Source: an uncultured Pseudomonadota bacterium
GTDB lineage: Bacteria; Desulfobacterota; Syntrophorhabdia; Syntrophorhabdales; Syntrophorhabdaceae
DNA: 48,709 bases
Direction: 5' to 3'
Assembly (NCBI GenBank): GCA_937862865.1
Contig: CALMFJ010000073.1
Location: 1 to 48,709 of the forward strand
The translations under genes were made by a program, and so were the position numbers. The notes under the pieces are model-generated. The model saw only the letters and a program-made list of their open reading frames with translations. It searched no databases and had not been told where the DNA came from. Shown here one piece after another: positions 31,925 through 41,519 of this stretch (its first letter is position 1; each line of letters starts with the position of its first letter).

Positions 31925-33253
31925 ATGATCCCATCCGGACGAAAAGAAGCGATACGCGATATTTTTGATGCCGGGGTCCGTGCGGTCGAGCCGGGAACGT
32001 CTGTGCGCGAGTTCATGCCGGATGTCCTCGAAGCCTTTTCCGGGAAGGGCCTGAAAGAGATCGTTCTCATCAGTTTCGGCAAGGCGGCGGTCCCCATGGC
32101 AAAGGCGGCCGTAGACGGGATACCGGCCGGTATCCCCGTGAAAGGTGTGGTCCTCACGAAATACGGCCACGTTATGGGAGCTTCGTTCCCGTCGTCCGTC
32201 GCGGTTCACGAAGCCGGTCACCCGATACCCGACGAGGCCGGACATGCGGCTGCGGACGCCATGCTCAAGCTTCTTGCCGCCGCGGACGAGAACGCTCTCG
32301 TCCTGTGCCTCATATCCGGCGGCGGGTCCGCCCTTCTGGCATCGCCGGCAGAAGGCATATCGCTGGCGGACAAGCAGGCCGTAACGGACCTCCTTCTCAA
32401 GGCGGGGGCGACCATCGGGGAGCTCAACACCGTGCGCAAGCACATCTCGCGTGTAAAAGGCGGGCAGCTGGCGAAGGCCGCGTACCCGGCGCACGTCATG
32501 TCTCTCATCCTTTCGGACGTTATCGGAGACCGCCTCGACGTCATAGCGTCGGGGCCGACCGCGCCCGACCCGACAACGTACGGTGACGCGCTCGGCATCC
32601 TGCAAAAGTACGGCCTTCCTGACAGGGTACCGCCAGCTGTGGCCCGGCATTTACATGCCGGGGCTTCGTCGGAGATGCCGGACACGCCGAAAAAAGACGA
32701 CCCTGTTTTCGGAAATGTCCGGAACATTATTATCGCAAACAACCAGAAGGCAACAGCTGCCGCGCAGCAAAGGGCGTTTGAGCACGGTTACTACGCTGTT
32801 GCCCCGGCGAATAACATCGAGGGCGAGGCCCGGATAATAGCCGAACGCATCGCGCACGCCGCGATCTCGACGAAAAAGAGGCTCGAGGTCCCCGGCAGGC
32901 AGGGCATGTGCTTTATCTACGGGGGCGAGACAACGGTCACCGTCAAGGGCGGCGGTACCGGGGGCAGGAATACGGAGATGGCGCTCGCATTCGCTCTTAA
33001 GATTTCGGGGGTTGACGGGATAACGTTCCTTTCAGGCGGTACGGACGGAACGGACGGGCCGACCGACGCGGCCGGCGCGATCGTCGACGCGGACACGATA
33101 CCGGGTGCCCGCACGATGGGCATCGACCCGGGGGGCCATCTCGAGCGCAACGATTCGTACAGCTTCTTTAAACAGGCCGGCGGCCTTGTGATCACCGGGC
33201 CGACGGGGACCAACGTAATGGACCTGTACATCGCCCTCATCGAAGCAACCTGA
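31925..33253 (+). CDS. Glycerate 2-kinase (MOFRL/DUF4147 family)
   Basis: 442 residues of the GckA/TtuD family, which phosphorylates D-glycerate to 2-phosphoglycerate in the cytoplasm; members are often annotated as hydroxypyruvate reductase. Seen: FGKAAVPMAKA, HPIPDEAGHAAA, CLISGGGSALLASPAEGISL, NTVRKHISRVKGGQLAKAA, LSDVIGDRLDVIASGPTAPD, the glycine-rich GGGTGGRNTEMALAFALK and the C-terminal FLSGGTDGTDGPTDAAGAIV. Full length for the family. It may be transcribed separately from the Hdr operon (array plus TATAAT between them). No Shine-Dalgarno site is seen before ATG 31925. Confidence 0.92.
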   Translation: MIPSGRKEAIRDIFDAGVRAVEPGTSVREFMPDVLEAFSGKGLKEIVLISFGKAAVPMAKAAVDGIPAGIPVKGVVLTKYGHVMGASFPSSVAVHEAGHPIPDEAGHAAADAMLKLLAAADENALVLCLISGGGSALLASPAEGISLADKQAVTDLLLKAGATIGELNTVRKHISRVKGGQLAKAAYPAHVMSLILSDVIGDRLDVIASGPTAPDPTTYGDALGILQKYGLPDRVPPAVARHLHAGASSEMPDTPKKDDPVFGNVRNIIIANNQKATAAAQQRAFEHGYYAVAPANNIEGEARIIAERIAHAAISTKKRLEVPGRQGMCFIYGGETTVTVKGGGTGGRNTEMALAFALKISGVDGITFLSGGTDGTDGPTDAAGAIVDADTIPGARTMGIDPGGHLERNDSYSFFKQAGGLVITGPTGTNVMDLYIALIEAT

Positions 33254-33278
33254 CCAAGCAGAAAAAACATGTCAGGTT

Positions 33279-33322
33279 TCAGGCAAAGACCATCACCTTT
33301 TATTCACTCTTTGGCCTGAAAA
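33279..33322 (+). terminator. Possible terminator after glycerate kinase
   Basis: Arms TTTCAGGCAAAG and CTTTGGCCTGAAA pair with one bulged base across a 19-nt loop. No T-run follows on the plus strand. It lies between convergent genes and may serve either. Confidence 0.45.
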
Positions 33323-33404
33323 TTGAGACGGCTCCCTCGTCTGAGGAGATGCCGGTGTTTACCTCTGTCCGGCCCCATTCTCTTCTCCCTGCCGGACGCG
33401 GTCC

Positions 33405-35477
33405 CTACGGCACCTTGAAAACATCCTTCGTTATTTTTTGTATCTCCGATACGGCGAGAAAGGAATCTTTTAACAGTTGTTTCTGCCGGGTGGTCAGGCT
33501 TCCCGGGTTGACATTATTGCTGAAGTCCCGGCCCTCGTCGAGGTTGCTGAGGTTGTTGCGGATCTTGAGACCAAGGAATGTCTCGAAGGCCTGTTCGACA
33601 AATTCGGCACGATCGACAGGTAGTATTCCTCTTTCAACAAGCCTTCTGATCCTCTCAAGGGTGTTTGCCTCGGCAACCCCGGCATAGAAGGCAAGCAGCT
33701 TGACGCATGTCGTGAGCGGGAGCAGTCCGTTTACCTTTATGTTGACAGTGTTCTTATACCTGCCGCTCTTTTCGACGACGAAGTTCTTGAAGAAACCGAG
33801 CGGGGCCGGGATCTCGACGATCGGGTGGGCGAGGGACCTTAATGCCGCAGGGTTGCGTTCGAACGCACTGACGATGTGGGCCCTCAAGGCTTCGTCGAGC
33901 GGTTCGCTGCCGTAAACTGCCCTGAAATCGAGGAATGTATATATATCAACGAGGTCCTCGCCCCTTTCCGCGCTCACGTTTATCCATTGCTTCGTTTTCT
34001 CTTTCCATGATGCAAGGTCCCCGAAATAACGGGGGTTCGTTGCCATGATGTTCCCTTTGCAGAGCGGGAAGCCGCACCGGTTGAGATTGTCGACGACCGT
34101 TTCCGCAAGGGCCTTGAAATACCCCTCTATCTCAGAGGGGCCCCTGCCCGCCCCTCCCGGGTCAAAGACGATGGCATTGTCCTGGTCAGTAAGCAGGGTC
34201 TGTTCCTTTCTCCCCTCACTGCCGAGCCCGAGCCAGGCAAACGGCACGGGAGGGATGCCCCGTTTTTCCTCCGACAACCGGATGGCCCTTCGTACTATCC
34301 TGTCGTTGAGTTCGCTGATGATCTTGCAGGCGTGCGACGGAAGGGCCCCGTCCGCCATGAGGACGCGCAGGACATTCTCCACGTCCTGGCGCAGCACGTT
34401 GAGCTCGGCGGGGGATCGCGCATCTTCTATGTTCCGTATGAGGGAGAGGACCTCGCGCCCCCGGAATTTCAGAAGGTCAAGGCTGGTCAGAATGCCCGAC
34501 ACCCGTCCGGCATCGACGGCGACAAGGGTCTCCCTGCCCTGTTTCATCATCTGGTGCAGGGCGTCGAAGAAATATTTTTCCCCGTCGATAACGGAGGTGT
34601 CCTGCCTGACGATAGGCCCGACGGCCTCCCGGCGGTCTTTGCCCCTGATGAGCGAGGCCTCGACAAGTTCTTTGAGCCCTACCGTCCCAAGAAGGTGCCC
34701 GCCTTCGTCGAGGACCACCGCCGTTCGAACGCCGCTCCCGATCAGTTTCCCGGCTGCCTCTTCCAGGGTGCTCGCAGGCGACAGGAACAACTGGACCGGT
34801 GAAACAAGGTCCTTCACGCGCTTTGTGTAGAGAAAGGGTTCGGTCTGGGCCACCGCCCCGGTGCCCGTTGCGAGAAGCTTCGTGAATACCCTCTTCGACT
34901 GGCGGATGATGAGCTCGTTGAAATAGGCGGCGAAACGGGGCTGCGACCGCACCATCCCGGCAAAGTCATCCTTGCCCTGAGCAAGGCAGAGGGTCTGCTC
35001 GATCGCAACGACCGTCGACGGGTTGATCCCGTCGGACAGGAGGGCCGTAGCCCCGCAGAAATCGCCCTCGCCCAAAAAGCCGATGACCTTCTCTTCGTGG
35101 TCTTTTTCCATAAAGATTCTGGCCAGCCCGTCCTTGACGATATAAAACAACTGTCCCGGGGACCCTTCTTTCTGAAGGCTCTCGCCCGGATCGAACCGTT
35201 TCCACTCCATGGTATCGCATATCGCTGCGAGGGCCGTCGCGTCGAGTCCGCAAAACGGGTCGATGGATCCCAGGAAGGCAGCCTTATCCGAGAAACGTTC
35301 CGATTCGAGGTCGGATTGAAGGGTGAGCGCCCCTTTGAGCTCGTCGTTCTTTACCGCTCCCATCTCGACAAGGATCTCGCCGATAGGTTTCGCACTGCCC
35401 GCCTGGATCTTCAGTGCCTTCTCAATATGCTCCTCTTCTATACAGCCTTGTTTTCGCAAGATGTCGCAAACCTTCAC
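33405..35477 (-). CDS. cNMP-binding/CBS/DUF294 nucleotidyltransferase-like protein
   Basis: 690 residues. Order of domains: an N-terminal 60-residue helical module (MKVCDILRKQGCIEEEHIEK..), a cyclic-nucleotide-binding-like domain (about 70-190, FLGEGDFCGATALL), a CBS pair (about 220-345), a GlnD-type nucleotidyltransferase domain DUF294 (about 370-520; GLGSEGRKEQTLLTDQDNAI, with G-S-x-x-R-x-E and D-x-D) and its C-terminal helical partner. Family members are putative signal proteins of unknown reaction. GTG 35477 follows GGAGGCGAC. A terminator separates it from the PhoU-like gene upstream. Confidence 0.85.
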   Translation of the reverse strand: MKVCDILRKQGCIEEEHIEKALKIQAGSAKPIGEILVEMGAVKNDELKGALTLQSDLESERFSDKAAFLGSIDPFCGLDATALAAICDTMEWKRFDPGESLQKEGSPGQLFYIVKDGLARIFMEKDHEEKVIGFLGEGDFCGATALLSDGINPSTVVAIEQTLCLAQGKDDFAGMVRSQPRFAAYFNELIIRQSKRVFTKLLATGTGAVAQTEPFLYTKRVKDLVSPVQLFLSPASTLEEAAGKLIGSGVRTAVVLDEGGHLLGTVGLKELVEASLIRGKDRREAVGPIVRQDTSVIDGEKYFFDALHQMMKQGRETLVAVDAGRVSGILTSLDLLKFRGREVLSLIRNIEDARSPAELNVLRQDVENVLRVLMADGALPSHACKIISELNDRIVRRAIRLSEEKRGIPPVPFAWLGLGSEGRKEQTLLTDQDNAIVFDPGGAGRGPSEIEGYFKALAETVVDNLNRCGFPLCKGNIMATNPRYFGDLASWKEKTKQWINVSAERGEDLVDIYTFLDFRAVYGSEPLDEALRAHIVSAFERNPAALRSLAHPIVEIPAPLGFFKNFVVEKSGRYKNTVNIKVNGLLPLTTCVKLLAFYAGVAEANTLERIRRLVERGILPVDRAEFVEQAFETFLGLKIRNNLSNLDEGRDFSNNVNPGSLTTRQKQLLKDSFLAVSEIQKITKDVFKVP

Positions 35478-35540
35478 GTCGCCTCCCCGGACAGCGGGTA
35501 TATTTTTGAATTGTCCTCTAAATCAGGAAAACCTTCAAAC

Positions 35541-35574
35541 AAAAAAAATGGCCCCGGAACAGGGCCATTTTTTT
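35541..35574 (-). terminator. Bidirectional-type terminator between PhoU-like and DUF294 genes
   Basis: ATGGCCC/GGGCCAT stem extended by an A-run on one side and a T-run on the other, with a short loop, so it can act on either strand. On the minus strand it follows the PhoU-like gene by 13 bp and should end that transcript. Confidence 0.85.
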
Positions 35575-35586
35575 CGCTATTTGCAT

Positions 35587-36183
35587 TTACGCGCGGGGCG
35601 GAAGCAGCTCCGCGAAAGCTGAGAGTTCCCGGGACATCCTCTTGAGAGAGTCGGTCATATCGATATAGAGGTACGATGCCTGCGGCATACATACACCTGT
35701 GATGAGCCGGTTCTGGTGGACGGAGTCAAATTCGTTTATCAGGTTTATGACCTTGTGCAGATTGTCCTGGATCTGTTTTTTGAGAACGGGGTTCCTCGTG
35801 GAGCAATAATCTTTTACGTCTACGAATTCCGCGGCGACGGCGATCATCAGCTGTTTGATCTCGTCCAGGGCTTTGTCGGTAAAGAGCAGGTTGTTTTCGA
35901 CCTTGGCTTCCATTTTATCGACAAGATTGTCAAGGGCCAGGGCGATTCTCTGCAGATGGGGCAGGGCTTTGAGGAACATCTGTTCGGCCTCGTTCTTGTT
36001 CGGGTCCTCGATGATCTTTTCGACGCCGGGAAGTGTGGCGACGAGATTCTCCCGGAACTTTGTCCTGCTCTCCTTGAGGAGGTTGATCTTCTGGCCCATA
36101 AACCCTTTATATATATTGTGCAGGATCGGTACAGTGTCCTCGAAAAGCTTGCAAATGCGTTCAGTTATCTCTCGTTCGTCCAT
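35587..36183 (-). CDS. PhoU-like helical protein
   Basis: 198 residues, almost wholly helical and charged, with spacing like PhoU-domain four-helix proteins (KINLLKESRTKFRENL; LALDNLVDKMEAKVENN; DEIKQLMIAVAAEFVDV). PhoU domains bind metals and regulate phosphate transport or signalling, but no phosphate transporter gene is nearby. GGGGAGAG precedes ATG 36183. Its role is unknown; the neighbour is a DUF294 signalling protein that is probably transcribed apart from it. Confidence 0.62.
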   Translation of the reverse strand: MDEREITERICKLFEDTVPILHNIYKGFMGQKINLLKESRTKFRENLVATLPGVEKIIEDPNKNEAEQMFLKALPHLQRIALALDNLVDKMEAKVENNLLFTDKALDEIKQLMIAVAAEFVDVKDYCSTRNPVLKKQIQDNLHKVINLINEFDSVHQNRLITGVCMPQASYLYIDMTDSLKRMSRELSAFAELLPPRA

Positions 36184-36275
36184 GAGCCGTCTCTCCCCTC
36201 GTGATTTTTTTTAATCCATTGCTTTTATATATCATAACGAACGTCCGGTGTTCAATAATTGCCGCTATTTTACCG

Positions 36276-37217
36276 TTATCTTTTCACATCGCCCTGTAAG
36301 ACGGCCTGTTCGCCTGTGTTTTGAAGGCGTCGGTGCTCGTCATATTTCATGTCGAGGTATTCCTGCCGGTCCACCTCGTGAAGCTGGCGCGCGTATTTTT
36401 CCGTGGCATCGTACCACCGGGTAAGCCTGCGCGTCAGCTGCTTGTCGGCGGGCAGGTATGTTGCATTGAGGAAAGCTTCTATCGCCAGGTAATACCGCAT
36501 TGTGTTACGTTCGATAACACCTCTCAGGCCCCGTATGTAGCGCGGCTCGGGTTCCGGAGGGTTGTCAAGCCGGGTGAAGCCCACTTTGCTCCTGCCTAAC
36601 GTCCCCAGATACACCTTCATTGCCGTCCGGGCAGCAAAGCCGTATCCGAGTGAGTAGGAAAGGTGAAGAAAACTGCGGTTCGCATCAATTCCCACAACGC
36701 TGACCGCGATGAGGTAATCCCTTGTGCTGAAAGGCCCGGTATCTGCCTTAAGTTCAATGCGCGTATACCCGGCCCCGGGCACGCTGTTGTTTCTGTAGCT
36801 GAACTCCATATCGTATGCGTCCTCTACAGGCTGCTCATGTTTTCTCCCAATCCTGGCGCTCAGCATTTTCCCGGGTTTGCCGCTCACGACCCGGCAGTAT
36901 TTTGTGTTCGGGTGAAGCATCATTATCTGGCAAAGGCCGGCGGGCCCCCTGTCGGGGTCATTAAAGGCCCTGCCGATGTCAGGATACGGGTAATCGACGA
37001 CCGCGTATATGTCCCCCCGTATGGAGTAATCGAGTTCTGCCGAATTGAGATAGAGGGGCCGCTGGAACTGGTTGTTCTCGAGATGCGGCCTGAGCGCCGT
37101 GAATTTTTGACGAAGGTTCTCGGCCTCGCCGGCCGCATTGACCGCCGCGCCCCAAAGAAGGCCGGACAATACAAGCGCCGCAAGGGACACCACGCGTGCC
37201 CATACGCGTATGTTCAT
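36276..37217 (-). CDS. Exported protein of unknown function
   Basis: 313 residues. A Sec-type signal (MNIRVWARVVSLAALVLSGL, cleavage near VNA-A) leads into an unrecognised mature domain with beta-rich stretches (PLYLNSAELDYSIRGDIYAV; AGLCQIMMLHPNTKYCRVVS) and a helical C-terminus (YDATEKYARQLHEVDRQEYL). The two visible Cys may form a disulfide. ATG 37217 is preceded by GGGGGT at good spacing; an upstream in-frame start at 37271 would bury the signal. Divergent from the RsbRD/PAS sensor gene. I do not recognise the family. Confidence 0.75.
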   Translation of the reverse strand: MNIRVWARVVSLAALVLSGLLWGAAVNAAGEAENLRQKFTALRPHLENNQFQRPLYLNSAELDYSIRGDIYAVVDYPYPDIGRAFNDPDRGPAGLCQIMMLHPNTKYCRVVSGKPGKMLSARIGRKHEQPVEDAYDMEFSYRNNSVPGAGYTRIELKADTGPFSTRDYLIAVSVVGIDANRSFLHLSYSLGYGFAARTAMKVYLGTLGRSKVGFTRLDNPPEPEPRYIRGLRGVIERNTMRYYLAIEAFLNATYLPADKQLTRRLTRWYDATEKYARQLHEVDRQEYLDMKYDEHRRLQNTGEQAVLQGDVKR

Positions 37218-37370
37218 ACAATTACCCCCGATGCTTTGCACAGAACGTCCGGGACGTGAAAAACGCGACACTTAAAGCCGCGTAGAGTATCTTAGCACAC
37301 TTTTAAAGGGTTTCGACATCCTGCGGGCATTTTCTTGACGTATGAGCGTTTCAAAGATAGGCTTTTTATA

Positions 37371-38540
37371 ATGGACCTCGAACATTTGCTGGCAACGTAC
37401 CGGGATGAGATAATAGAAAAATGGGTGATGAGGATCCCCGGACTGAGTGAAAGATATTCCCATGTTCCCGTTGAAGAGCTTCAAGGCACCGTAACGGAGG
37501 CGACCGACGCAAACTTTGCCTTTCTCATAAGAAATGACCGGTCCAAAATGGACATTTTTATCGAAAGGCTGACAGCGATGCGTCTTGGGATCTTTGCCCT
37601 GTCGGAGGTACAGGCGGCTTTCGAGCTTTACAGGACAGTGACTGCGCCCATCTTTCTGGAAGAGCTTGACCCTTCTGAGGTCCTGGACGGGCTCGAAAAG
37701 CTGAACAATTGCATGTCGTACACGATCCACAGGTTCAGCGAGCACTTTGAGTCTCTTCACCACAAAATGATCAGCGATCATGCGGAGCAACTTGAGATGA
37801 CCGTCAAGCAAAGGACATGCGAACTTGCGGAATCCGAGGCAAAATACCGCATGTTCATCGAGGACATCAACGACGGGTACTTCGTAAGCCGGAAAGGAAG
37901 GGTGGCCTTCGCGAATAAGGCGTTCTGCGATATGCACGGCTATACCCTCGAAGAGGTCATCGGTCGTCCTTACATGGATTTCGTTGCCCCGGAATCAAGA
38001 AATGATCTCACGAAGATCTATGAGGAACGCACCACCACGGGGCACGCGCCGGAACAGTATGTTTATATGAGGCTCTGCAGGGACGGAGCCAAACTTTATT
38101 CCGAGAATAGGGTAAAATCGATCGTGTACGAGGGCGCGGCAGCCATAGCCGGGATCTGCAGGGATATCACGGAAAGGATGGAACTGGAGAAACACAGGCT
38201 CAGGCTCGTGGAGCTCGAAAACGAGAGAAAGACTATTGCGCTCACGACACTGCGCCAGCTCATGGTCACACTATCCCACTACCTCCTCAATGCGAACACG
38301 GTGATCGGCGGCATGGCACGGCGCAGCGTAAGGGCGCGCTCCGAGGACGACAGGAAGGCGGCCCTCGACGCGATCAGGGAGCAGACAGCGAAAACGGAAG
38401 GCATCATCGAGGCCCTGAAGAAAGTCAGCGAGATCCGGACCGCGGAATATACCCCCGAAAGCCAGACGCTGATGGTCGATCTGACGAAGGAGATCGAAGA
38501 GAACCTGAGCGCAGCCGAAAGGAAAGAAATATCCCGTTAA
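37371..38540 (+). CDS. RsbRD/PAS sensor protein lacking an ATPase domain
   Basis: 389 residues. The N-terminal 130 residues look like an RsbRD_N/globin-like sensor domain (LEHLLATYRDEIIEKWVMRI). A coiled coil follows (HHKMISDHAEQLEMTVKQRT), then a PAS domain (about 155-275; YRMFIEDINDGYFVSRKG, ICRDITERMELEKHRLRLVE) and a HisKA-like helical segment with TLSHYLLNANTVIGGMARRS. No HATPase motifs are present before the stop, so it cannot be a complete kinase. It may act as a scaffold or regulator. A TTG at 37335 could extend the protein by 12 residues. Confidence 0.75.
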   Translation: MDLEHLLATYRDEIIEKWVMRIPGLSERYSHVPVEELQGTVTEATDANFAFLIRNDRSKMDIFIERLTAMRLGIFALSEVQAAFELYRTVTAPIFLEELDPSEVLDGLEKLNNCMSYTIHRFSEHFESLHHKMISDHAEQLEMTVKQRTCELAESEAKYRMFIEDINDGYFVSRKGRVAFANKAFCDMHGYTLEEVIGRPYMDFVAPESRNDLTKIYEERTTTGHAPEQYVYMRLCRDGAKLYSENRVKSIVYEGAAAIAGICRDITERMELEKHRLRLVELENERKTIALTTLRQLMVTLSHYLLNANTVIGGMARRSVRARSEDDRKAALDAIREQTAKTEGIIEALKKVSEIRTAEYTPESQTLMVDLTKEIEENLSAAERKEISR

Positions 38541-38747
38541 AGATGGTCTTTCACGACAGCATCCTGAAACGCATTGGCCTTCGTGCGGGAATGCACAGGA
38601 AGGCTTTCGAAAAAACGATCGGCCCTTCCGTGGTCTTCCTTACCTTTTGTAAATATAAAGTAATCCATTGTAAGAAACCGCTTGTAGAAACAATCTCCAT
38701 CTGTTAGATTTGTTCTGCAATTACTAAAGTCTATTAAGGAGGCTGGA

Positions 38748-39428
38748 ATGAGAAGGGGATTTATTGCAGCACTGTTCGCGCTGGTGTTGTTCATGCTGGT
38801 CGCGTTGCCGGCATCGGCCGAAAAGACGGTGTTTATCAAGAACGACACAAATACAACGGCCAAAGTGTACATATCCTTTGGCGCAGATTCCCAGATCAAC
38901 ATGAAGAATATAGGCTTCACGTGCACGTTCTTCAACCAGGAACCGAGGGGCCTGAACTGCGGTTTCGACCTGCCCGCCAGGCAGCAGAAACAGATATCCC
39001 AGACAGGCAAGATCCTCAACATGACCGTTTCCTTCAACAAGGCGCCCGGTTGCGGAGTGACCCTTGCAGAGATCAACGCCAACAGGCCGGGGGCCGGGGC
39101 TGATGCAACGAACATCAGTGTCGTCGACGGTTTCAACGAAAAGATCGTTGTCCAGTATGACAATCCATCCAACAAGACCGCCTCTTTCAAGATCGGACCG
39201 CCCTGCGGCCCGACGGGCAATCAAAAAGTGCTCGGCGTTTTCCCGCACGGGTGCAGCGATTGCTGGAGAATGGTCGACGTAAGACAGTGCGGGCCGTATC
39301 CGGTGGGCCAGTGCCATGCGGCGGGTCCGAACCCGTTGTGCCAGATCAACTTTGGGGCTAACCAGAAGGACGGTACTGTAACACTTAAGCTCGTCCCGCA
39401 GACCGAAAAGTGTACCCCGCAGCCGTAA
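38748..39428 (+). CDS. Exported thaumatin-like protein
   Basis: 226 residues with a strong Sec signal (MRRGFIAALFALVLFMLVAL, cut near SA-E) and a Cys-rich mature domain (10 Cys). The start of the mature part, TVFIKNDTNTTAKVYISFG, and the segment GVTLAEINANRPGAGADATN followed by ISVVDGFN match the thaumatin-like pattern (T-L-A-E ... D-x-x-x-x-S-V-V-D-G-F-N). Thaumatin folds are disulfide-rich and in some cases bind glycans; its role in bacteria is not established. AAGGAGG precedes ATG 38748. A good terminator follows, so it is probably a single-gene transcript. Confidence 0.72.
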   Translation: MRRGFIAALFALVLFMLVALPASAEKTVFIKNDTNTTAKVYISFGADSQINMKNIGFTCTFFNQEPRGLNCGFDLPARQQKQISQTGKILNMTVSFNKAPGCGVTLAEINANRPGAGADATNISVVDGFNEKIVVQYDNPSNKTASFKIGPPCGPTGNQKVLGVFPHGCSDCWRMVDVRQCGPYPVGQCHAAGPNPLCQINFGANQKDGTVTLKLVPQTEKCTPQP

Positions 39429-39460
39429 GGCTTAAGATCGCTTGAGATCAGACCGAAGTG

Positions 39461-39489
39461 GGGGTGGAACCGACGTTCCACCCCTTTTC
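39461..39489 (+). terminator. Rho-independent terminator after the thaumatin-like gene
   Basis: Perfect 10-bp stem GGGGTGGAAC / GTTCCACCCC with a CGAC loop, followed by TTTTCTT. Confidence 0.9.
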
Positions 39490-39689
39490 TTATCGGTATT
39501 CTCGTGACACAATTGCAGGCTTTTACGGGTAGGATTGATACGGGTTTAAGGGCCTTTTGCTTCAGGGGATGCCCGCATGCGTTCCTTTTTCCGGAATTAT
39601 TCACATTTGTGTACCATTGGCCCGGACGATCCGGTATATTTTCGTCGCCACCCCGGGTTCATCCGGGGCGATGAAAGAAGGTGATATAG

Positions 39690-41519
39690 ATGAGGGTTGT
39701 TCTCAATGCTCTTCCACCGGCCCGGATCGACACACCGTCGGCCCCTCTTTCCATTCTTAAGGCGTTCCTGGTCCACCATGACGTGAAGACCGAGATCATC
39801 TATTGGAACCTGCTTCTTGACGGGCTTCCGCCGGCCTTTGAAAGAAATACAGACGTAACTCACCTCGACCTTTTGCCGTACCTGTACCTTGTCGCCGGGA
39901 GGCACGACGATGCCATCGCCTGTGCGAAGGCGAATGCGTACATGAAAGCGCAAATTCCCCTTCATGATATCCTCAATGATGCGAGCGACTACCTGGCAGA
40001 GACCGGGAAGGCCGTCGACGAGGCCGTGGCAGGGGAGTTTGCGCGGTATTCCCGCGATGAACGGCTCCTTTTCGGGATATCGTGCAAATACGAGCAATGG
40101 ATACCGGGCATCGTGCTGGCGGGGCACATAAAACGGTATTTTCCCGATTCCCGGATCGTCCTCGGCGGTTTTCGGGATAGCCAGAAGGCGGAGTCGGTGC
40201 TGAAAATGTGCGGTGACTTTGACTTCGCCATCCGGGGAGAAGGCGAATACCCCCTCCTTGAGCTGTGCCGGGCACTCGACGCGCACGCGACGGACCTTTC
40301 AAGCGTGCCCCGGCTCGTCTTTCGTGAGGGAGGCACGGTCCGGTCGTCCGACAGCGAGACCGGGGAGTTTTTCGATATGAACAGCGGGATATTCCCCGAT
40401 TATGACGATTACTTTGCCTGCCGTGAGGCATCGGGAAGGACAGATGCCCCGGCAGTGCTCCCCGTTGAATCGAGCAGGGGGTGTACGTGGAATGCCTGCA
40501 AATTCTGCGTGTATTCCGCCGGCTACGGAACGCGGACAAAAGACGCGGACGTGCTGCTGAAAGAGATCGGTCATCTCGCAAGAAAATACGGTACGCCATA
40601 CTTTGCCTTCATGGACAACGATATTGTCGCGAACGACACCCGGCGGCTCGAGGAGGTCCTCGACGGCTTGATATCATTCAAACAGGACCACGATGCTGAG
40701 TTCATTGCCGAGGTGATCCATAAGGACCTCACGGTGACGCTCATGGAAAAATTCCCCCGGGCAGGTTTTGGCAGGCTCCATTTCGGTTACGAGTCGCTTT
40801 CCGAACGTCTACTGAAAAAAATGCGAAAGAAGACGAATTTCTCGGACAATATATTTTTCGTTAAATTTGCCTGCAAGTTCGGCATACAGCTTCCGTCGGC
40901 GAACATAATCTGCGGCGCCGTGGGCGAGGAGGACGTCGATATCCTCGAGTGCATCGACAACCTCCATTTTCTCCGCTTCTATTATGACAGGGGCCTTTTC
41001 CGGCACAACATCATCCCGTTGAGGATCGCGAACAATTCAGGCTTTTATCAGATGCTTCCGCGGGAAGAACTGGCCAGGTTTGACCGGAACGAGATTTTCC
41101 ACCTCCTCCCTGAGGCTGTGAAACAGGGTGTTGACCGGTTCGCTCTCTTTGATTTTTGTGCGCCGCAAAACGACCTCTGGGAGGTTTTTTCAAAGATCAA
41201 CGATTTTTACTACGACCATGCGTACAGCTACTCCATCTCCCGGGAAGACGGACGCGTGATCTACACGGAATCCTTCGATTCCCAACCCGTTGTCCGCCTT
41301 GAAATAGGAGCGCTCGGGTATCATATCCTCAAGGAAACGAATTCAAAGGTGACGGGCCCTGAAGACCTTGTACGGTCGTGCCTCAAAGGGAAGGCCGGGA
41401 TCGATGAAGGCCACGTGCTTGCCGCCCTCGATCTTCTCAAGGAGAAGCATCTCGTGTATTTCGACGACGGCTATCGGTCGATTATATCCGTGATCGATAC
41501 GGAGCCGGAATTCAGGTAG
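39690..41519 (+). CDS. B12-binding radical SAM protein 2
   Basis: 609 residues, same general build as the protein at 16371: MRVVLNALPPARIDTPSAPL opening, cobalamin-type region (LLFGISCKYEQW, RIVLGGFRDSQ, EGEYPL), then the radical SAM domain. After PVESSRG the cluster cysteines are Cys265, Cys270 and Cys273 (CX4CX2C, one residue longer than the classic motif), followed by VYSAGYGTRT. The C-terminal 100 residues resemble those of RiPP-maturation B12 radical SAM enzymes. A weak ribosome site (GAAGGTGATATAG) precedes ATG 39690. No small precursor gene was found next to it; a GNAT-like gene follows 193 bp later. Substrate unknown. Confidence 0.8.
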   Translation: MRVVLNALPPARIDTPSAPLSILKAFLVHHDVKTEIIYWNLLLDGLPPAFERNTDVTHLDLLPYLYLVAGRHDDAIACAKANAYMKAQIPLHDILNDASDYLAETGKAVDEAVAGEFARYSRDERLLFGISCKYEQWIPGIVLAGHIKRYFPDSRIVLGGFRDSQKAESVLKMCGDFDFAIRGEGEYPLLELCRALDAHATDLSSVPRLVFREGGTVRSSDSETGEFFDMNSGIFPDYDDYFACREASGRTDAPAVLPVESSRGCTWNACKFCVYSAGYGTRTKDADVLLKEIGHLARKYGTPYFAFMDNDIVANDTRRLEEVLDGLISFKQDHDAEFIAEVIHKDLTVTLMEKFPRAGFGRLHFGYESLSERLLKKMRKKTNFSDNIFFVKFACKFGIQLPSANIICGAVGEEDVDILECIDNLHFLRFYYDRGLFRHNIIPLRIANNSGFYQMLPREELARFDRNEIFHLLPEAVKQGVDRFALFDFCAPQNDLWEVFSKINDFYYDHAYSYSISREDGRVIYTESFDSQPVVRLEIGALGYHILKETNSKVTGPEDLVRSCLKGKAGIDEGHVLAALDLLKEKHLVYFDDGYRSIISVIDTEPEFR

